The notes below the pieces were generated by a model that saw nothing but the letters and a program-made list of their open reading frames with translations, was not told the origin of the DNA and ran no database searches. 10,721 nucleotides of DNA from CAYFVU01 sp964346645 (GTDB lineage: Bacteria > Spirochaetota > Spirochaetia > DSM-16054 > Sediminispirochaetaceae). Within the stretch, counting starts at the first letter, position 1. Every line of letters starts with the position of its first letter. The translations under genes and the position numbers were made by a program. Positions 6,649 through 10,721 of the stretch are shown piece by piece. The DNA is taken from positions 1 to 10,721 of the forward strand of contig CAYFVU010000110.1 in the NCBI GenBank assembly GCA_964346645.1. Reading direction: 5' to 3'.

Positions 6649-9101
6649 ATGATACGAGAGCTGTCCTACGGAGAGTTTACCGACGCCGCGAGGAGGTATG
6701 CAAAAACCATGGATCAATTGGACGAAAGCGAATACCGATCTCTCTCGAGAGAAGAGATAGAGATCCTCGAATCCCGCGGTTCGACCGCCGGCGACTGGGG
6801 GGAGCTGAGGGTACGGGACGGCTTCGATCCGGCGAAAGTCTCGCGTTGCCGATTCTACGGGCAGGTCCGCATCGGACGTCTCGACGACGTTGCACTGCAG
6901 ACCGATTCGGGCACCATGGCCCTTCCCGTCGGCCTCAACGAGAGCACCGTGGTAAACAGCCGCATCGGCGACAACTCCGCCGTCTACGGCGTCTCGTATC
7001 TCTCGGGTTACGTGGTGGAGCACGGCTGCCTTCTGAAGGACATAGGCGAACTCTCGGTCACCGATACGCCGAGCTTCGGTGAGATGGGACTGAAAGAGGC
7101 TGGCGGCGGCCGCTCCTCATTACCCGACTCAACATCCAACTCATCATCCGGCCCGGCTTCCGATTTCCGAGCCGCCTCTCCATCCGGCGCACTCGAGGTA
7201 GGCAACGAGAACGGCAAGAGAGCCATATATCCCTTCCGCGGCATGTGGACGGCCGACGCTCATCTGTGGACCCGCGAGCGCGGCAGGCCTCGCTTCATAG
7301 AGAAGCTCGAAGAGTTCACAAAAGAGCGGATCGCCTCGAAGACTCGCCACTCCTTGGGGCACATAGGTCCCGGAACCTTCATCCACCGGCTCGACTACGG
7401 GCGGGACCTGATCGTAGGAGAAGCCGCTCTCGTCGAAGGCGCCGTTGGCCTCACCGACTGCAGCATCGCCAGCAGCGAAGAACATCCCACCTACATCGGC
7501 GGCGGCGTGGAGCTCGCCCACGGGATCGTGGGATACGGCTGCCGAATCGAGACCGGAGCAAAGGCGGAGCACTTCTTTCTCGCCGATGCCACCACCCTCA
7601 GCCTCGGGGTCCGGGTGAGCCACACCTTCCTCGGCGAGAACTCGACCATCTCCTGCTGCGAGGTCTCCCACGCGCTGCTGCTTCCCTTCCACGAGCAGCA
7701 CCACAACTCCTCCTTTCTCATTGCCGCCACACTCGAGGGACAGGCCAACATCGCCGCCGGTGCAACCATCGGCTCGAACCACTCCTCGAGAAAGGCGGAT
7801 GGAGAGCTGCTCTGCCGGCGCGGCTTCTGGCCCGCCCTCACGGTTAGCGTGAAGCATCCGAGCAGCTTCGCCTCCTTCACCCTCCTCGCAAAAGAAGACT
7901 ATCCCCACGAATTGCGGGTTCGTCTGCCCTTCTCCCTTGTCTCCCGAGCGCAGGACTCCGGCGAGCTCGTTCTGCTGCCGGCATTCTGGTTTCTCTACAA
8001 CCGCTACGCCCTCGAGAGGAACGGCCGCAAGTTCCGCTCCAGAGACCGAAGGCCGGGCACCGAGGCGGGTGTCGAAACAGGCTGCGAAGGACAGCAGGGG
8101 AGGCTCCCCCTCGTCTATGACCCCCTCGCACCGGACACCGCAGAGGAGATTATCGAAGCGCTGCATCTGCTCGCCGTGTGGACGGCAGAGGCGTGGATAG
8201 AGGAGTACGGCAGAGAGAGCCTGCCCGAAGAACTCCGCACGGCGGACAACGGCTCCCACGACCTTGCCGAAATAGGCCACCTCCTGCTCGCCACCCAGAG
8301 TGAGGCTTGCGCAGGCCTCGATATACGCCGCAGCGACCTCGAACGGTCGAAGACACCCGCCCGCATACTCAAGCTGCCTGAAGCCTACTACGCGTATCGG
8401 CGGGCCCTGCTGCTCTACGCCGTAAAGATCCTGACAACGTGCGAGCTCGGCATCGACGAAAGGCCTTCAGACGGCGGGACCNNNNNNNNNNNNNNNNNNN
8501 NNNNNNNNNNNNNNNNNNNNNNNNNNNNNNNNNNNNNNNNNNNNNNNNNNNNNNNNNNNNNNNNNNNNNNNNNNNNNNNNNAGACGGCGGGACCGGAAGA
8601 AGAGGGAGAGACAACGGGGCCTCGGCGGTCTTTACCGAATACAACGAGGGCTGGGTGTCCATCGGGGGTAGCCTCTTTTTAGAGAAGGACAAGGAGGAGC
8701 TCATACGCGACGTGGAGAACGGAAAAATCGCCTCCTGGGAAGAGCTGCACCTGAGGTTGCGCGAACTCTCACTCAATTATCACAGCGATATAATAAACCA
8801 TGCATTCACCGTCCTCCTCAGAATCGGAGAGCTCCGCGCCGAAGAGCTCGAGGGTACCGCCATCCCGTGGAGTCGGCTCGCCGAAGATGCGGCGAGCGAG
8901 CAGGAGAGGCTCTCGAGCGCCGTGCGCGAGAGCAGAGAGAAGGACTTCAGCGATCCCTTCCGCAGCTGCACTTTCTCAGACAAAGAGGAGATGGAGGCGG
9001 TACTCGGGAATGTGGAAGACGATCCGCTGATCGAGGAGATCCGAAAAGAGACCGAGGAGTGGAAGCGTCGCTTCGAGCTCCTTCCTACTCTTCGGCGATG
9101 A
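6649..9101 (+). CDS. DUF4954 left-handed beta-helix protein, about 779 aa, crossing a false gap
   Basis: The protein matches the DUF4954 family, whose biochemical role is unknown. Residues about 60-400 have the hexapeptide-like pattern of left-handed beta-helix (acyltransferase superfamily) proteins. The clearest family signature is H-N-S-S-F-L-I-A-A-T followed by N-I-A-A-G-A-T-I-G-S-N-H, G-F-W-P and K-E-D-Y-P at about 352-417. A helical C-terminal region follows. As given, the frame changes across the 100 N at 8482-8581. Both flanks, however, carry the bases AGACGGCGGGACC, and merging them gives one open frame: 611 codons before the gap plus 168 after. Start is uncertain. The ATG at 6649 has no Shine-Dalgarno; the ATG at 6709 has AGGAGG 12 nt upstream and would give about 759 aa. 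Low-complexity segments occur at about 150-187 (Ser-rich), 465-485 and at the gap (D-G-G-T-G-R-R-G). The 3' end overlaps convergent parB by 17 nt. Confidence 0.88.
8482..8581. other. Assembly gap of 100 N, probably false (13-nt contig overlap)
   Basis: The run is exactly 100 N inside the DUF4954 gene. The bases AGACGGCGGGACC occur both immediately before it (8469-8481) and immediately after it (8582-8594). Both copies encode the same D-G-G-T in the local coding frames. Removing 100 N plus 13 duplicated bases (113 nt) restores the reading frame. A collapsed tandem repeat in this linker is the main alternative. Confidence 0.85.
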
Positions 9102-9960
9102 TCTCGTAGAGACGCTCTAAATCCTCTTTCGAGTAGTAGGCAATCTCTATTTTTCCTTTGTTTAGATTTCCCTTGAGAGTGACCTTCGTCCCGAGTGCAT
9201 CGAGGAACTTCTCCTCGATCTGCTGCACCTCCGGAGAAACTTGGCGGTCGCCCCTCTTCTGCTCTTTGCTCTTCTCGGAGGAGCGGACCCCCTTGTTGAA
9301 ACCGGCCGCCTGGCGTTCGGCCTCGCGTACGGAGAGCCCCTCGGAGAGTATGCGGGAGAAGAGGATGCGCTGGTCGGCCGGATTTACCACCGAGAGTATC
9401 GCTCTGGCATGTCCTGAGCTGAGCGTCCCCTCGACTATGGCCTCCTGCATGTCATCGGGAAGCTTGAGCAGTCGGACGGCGTTGGCCACCGTAGAACGTT
9501 TCTTGCCGATTTTTCGAGCCAATGCCTCCTGGTTGAGCTCGTAGCGGTCCATCAGCTGCTTGTAGGCCTTCGCCTCCTCTATGTCGTTGAGATCCTCGCG
9601 CTGGATGTTCTCGATCAGGGCAATTTCGAGCTTCTCCTGCTCGTTGAAACTCCGGATGATGACGGGCACCTCGGAGAGGCCCGCCATGCGCGCGGCGCGA
9701 AACCGGCGTTCGCCGGCGATGATGGTGTATCCGCCCTGTTCGTTTCCCTCGACCACCAGGGGTTGGATAATCCCCTGCTGCTTGATGGAATCCGCCAGCT
9801 CGGCGAGCCCCTCCTCGTCGAAGCGGTCTCTCGGCTGGTACGGGTTGGCCTCGATGTTGCGCAGCGCCACCTTTTGTACATCGCCTTTGTCAGTCGGCTG
9901 CGGCTCCTCGACCTGATTGATGAGGGCGTCGATGCCCTTTCCCAACGCCTTCTTAGACAC
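9085..9960 (-). CDS. parB: Chromosome-partitioning protein ParB (Spo0J type)
   Basis: ParB is a CTP-dependent DNA clamp that loads at parS sites near the replication origin and works with ParA in segregation. The 291-aa length is normal. The N-terminal G-K-G-I-D-A-L segment (7-13) fits the ParA-interacting tail. The N-domain contains N-P-Y-Q-P-R (39-44) and the CTP-binding motif G-E-R-R-F-R-A (83-89). E-N-I-Q-R-E-D-L (117-124) and a helix-turn-helix (about 143-165, with Q-E-A-L-A-R-K-I-G) follow, then L-S-S-G-H-A-R-A (180-187). A charged linker (225-240) leads to the dimerisation domain (about 242-291). The start is a GTG at 9960, supported by AGGAGG 9 nt upstream and by homology beginning at once. 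It overlaps the end of parA by 8 nt, indicating an operon with translational coupling. Its stop codon overlaps the convergent DUF4954 gene. Confidence 0.97.
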   Translation of the reverse strand: MSKKALGKGIDALINQVEEPQPTDKGDVQKVALRNIEANPYQPRDRFDEEGLAELADSIKQQGIIQPLVVEGNEQGGYTIIAGERRFRAARMAGLSEVPVIIRSFNEQEKLEIALIENIQREDLNDIEEAKAYKQLMDRYELNQEALARKIGKKRSTVANAVRLLKLPDDMQEAIVEGTLSSGHARAILSVVNPADQRILFSRILSEGLSVREAERQAAGFNKGVRSSEKSKEQKRGDRQVSPEVQQIEEKFLDALGTKVTLKGNLNKGKIEIAYYSKEDLERLYEIIAEE

Positions 9961-10711
9961 GAGCGTTCACCTCCTCGGCGAGTTTACGGTAACTCTTCGC
10001 CCCTATGCAGGTCGCATCGTACTGACCGATAGGCACGCCGTGGCTCGGGGCCTCGGAGAGACGGACGTTTCTCGGGATAATGGTCTTGAATACGGTGCTC
10101 TTGAAGTAGGAGGTAACCTCCTGCACCACCTCGTGGGCGAGCTTCGTGCGCGAGTCGTACATGGTGAAGAAAATACCGCCGATGGTCAGTTCGGGGTTGA
10201 GTGACTTCTGCACGCGGCGAATCGTCTGCAGGAGCTGGCTCACTCCCTCCATGGCGAAGTACTCGCACTGGAGGGGTATGAAAACCTTGTCCGCCGCGAC
10301 GAGGACATTGAGTGTGAGCAGGCCAAGAGAGGGCGGAGAATCGATGAGCACGTAGTCCCAGGAATCCTCGAGCCCCTCTAAGGCCGTCTTGAGGAAAAAC
10401 TCCCTCCGCTCAGCGCCGATGAGCTCGACGTTCGCCCCCGTGAGGTTGATGTCCGAGGGTACTACGTAGAGCCCACCTACGGTCGTCTCCTGGAGCGTCT
10501 CGGAAGCAACCGCCCGCTCGTTGATGAGCTCGTAGATGCCCGGCTTCTCCCGTTCTGCGCCGACACTGCTCGAGAGGTTCCCCTGAGGATCGAAGTCGAT
10601 TAGGAGCACCTTGTTGCCCAGCTCTGCAAGGTAACCACCTATGTTGACGGCGGAGGTCGTCTTGCCGACTCCGCCTTTTTGATTCGCGAACGCAATAATC
10701 TTTTTATCCAT
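9953..10711 (-). CDS. parA: Chromosome-partitioning ATPase ParA (Soj type)
   Basis: ParA is a Walker-type ATPase that binds DNA nonspecifically as an ATP dimer and is released by ParB, driving origin segregation. The deviant Walker A motif K-G-G-V-G-K-T-T is at residues 12-19. The Walker A' region L-L-I-D-F-D-P-Q-G-N (36-45) carries Asp 39 and 41, and Walker B V-L-I-D-S-P-P-S-L-G is at 121-130. The C-terminal signature I-P-R-N-V-R-L-S-E-A-P-S-H-G (212-225) is typical of chromosomal Soj proteins. There is no N-terminal helix-turn-helix extension, and the 252-aa length fits the chromosomal short form instead of the large plasmid type. It is the first gene of the pair visible here. Only 10 nt upstream of the ATG lie inside the window, so its promoter and any upstream operon partner cannot be seen. 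Confidence 0.97.
   Translation of the reverse strand: MDKKIIAFANQKGGVGKTTSAVNIGGYLAELGNKVLLIDFDPQGNLSSSVGAEREKPGIYELINERAVASETLQETTVGGLYVVPSDINLTGANVELIGAERREFFLKTALEGLEDSWDYVLIDSPPSLGLLTLNVLVAADKVFIPLQCEYFAMEGVSQLLQTIRRVQKSLNPELTIGGIFFTMYDSRTKLAHEVVQEVTSYFKSTVFKTIIPRNVRLSEAPSHGVPIGQYDATCIGAKSYRKLAEEVNARV
9970..9975 (-). promoter_or_regulatory. parB ribosome binding site inside parA
   Basis: AGGAGG on the minus strand lies 9 nt upstream of the parB GTG codon and within the last codons of parA. It supports the GTG start over any downstream ATG. Confidence 0.75.
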
Positions 10712-10721
10712 GGCGGATTCC

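Noticed and set aside
6349..7023. N-terminal extension of RadA upstream through the second gap.
   Set aside because: The zinc finger begins right after the ATG at 6348, which has a good ribosome binding site. The extension depends on undetermined bases and overlaps the start of a well-supported divergent gene.
7144..8280. A 378-codon open frame on the minus strand opposite the DUF4954 gene.
   Set aside because: The plus strand carries recognisable family sequence across the same region. The antisense product is low in complexity, and no ribosome binding site or motif supports it.
9085..10711. parS site expected near parAB.
   Set aside because: I looked for the TGTTTCACGTGAAACA consensus and near matches across the window and found none. 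CACGTG cores such as those near 1176 and 5580 lack the flanking arms.

Overview
The window looks like a draft-genome scaffold from a GC-rich bacterium, most likely a free-living member of the Spirochaetota. The lineage call is inference. It rests on a full-length DUF4954-type protein (a family I know mainly from Spirochaetes and Bacteroidetes), a TPR lipoprotein with a loose, spirochaete-like lipobox, and high GC. There is no rRNA or other decisive marker. Seven protein genes fill nearly all of the sequence. Three runs of exactly 100 N mark scaffold joins, and two of these joins appear to be false gaps because the flanking contig ends carry the same bases.

Layout, left to right. Positions 6-1883 (minus) hold a membrane-anchored protein I do not recognise. 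A 117-bp divergent promoter region follows. Positions 2001-3407 (plus) encode a TPR lipoprotein, overlapping by 8 nt a TraB/PrgY (Tiki-like) family membrane protein at 3400-4599 (plus); these two look like an operon. radA (4771-6348, minus) converges on that pair. After a divergent intergenic region containing a real gap and a 16-bp palindrome, the DUF4954 gene (6649-9101, plus) runs through a third N-run. Joining its two parts on a 13-nt shared end restores one frame of about 779 codons. Its 3' end overlaps by 17 nt the 3' end of parB (9085-9960, minus), which overlaps parA (9953-10711, minus).

Function. parA-parB is a chromosome-type segregation operon and radA a recombination/repair ATPase, both housekeeping. 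The TPR lipoprotein and the TraB-family protein are probably an envelope module. DUF4954 is a left-handed beta-helix protein of unknown role. I find no mobile element, CRISPR array, rRNA or tRNA, and no clear parS site. The least explained features are: low-complexity in-frame insertions in conserved proteins (RadA and DUF4954), one built around a perfect 16-bp palindrome flanked by 7-bp direct repeats; a compact divergent promoter pair that predicts a nearly leaderless mRNA; and the pairing of TPR lipoprotein with TraB-family protein.
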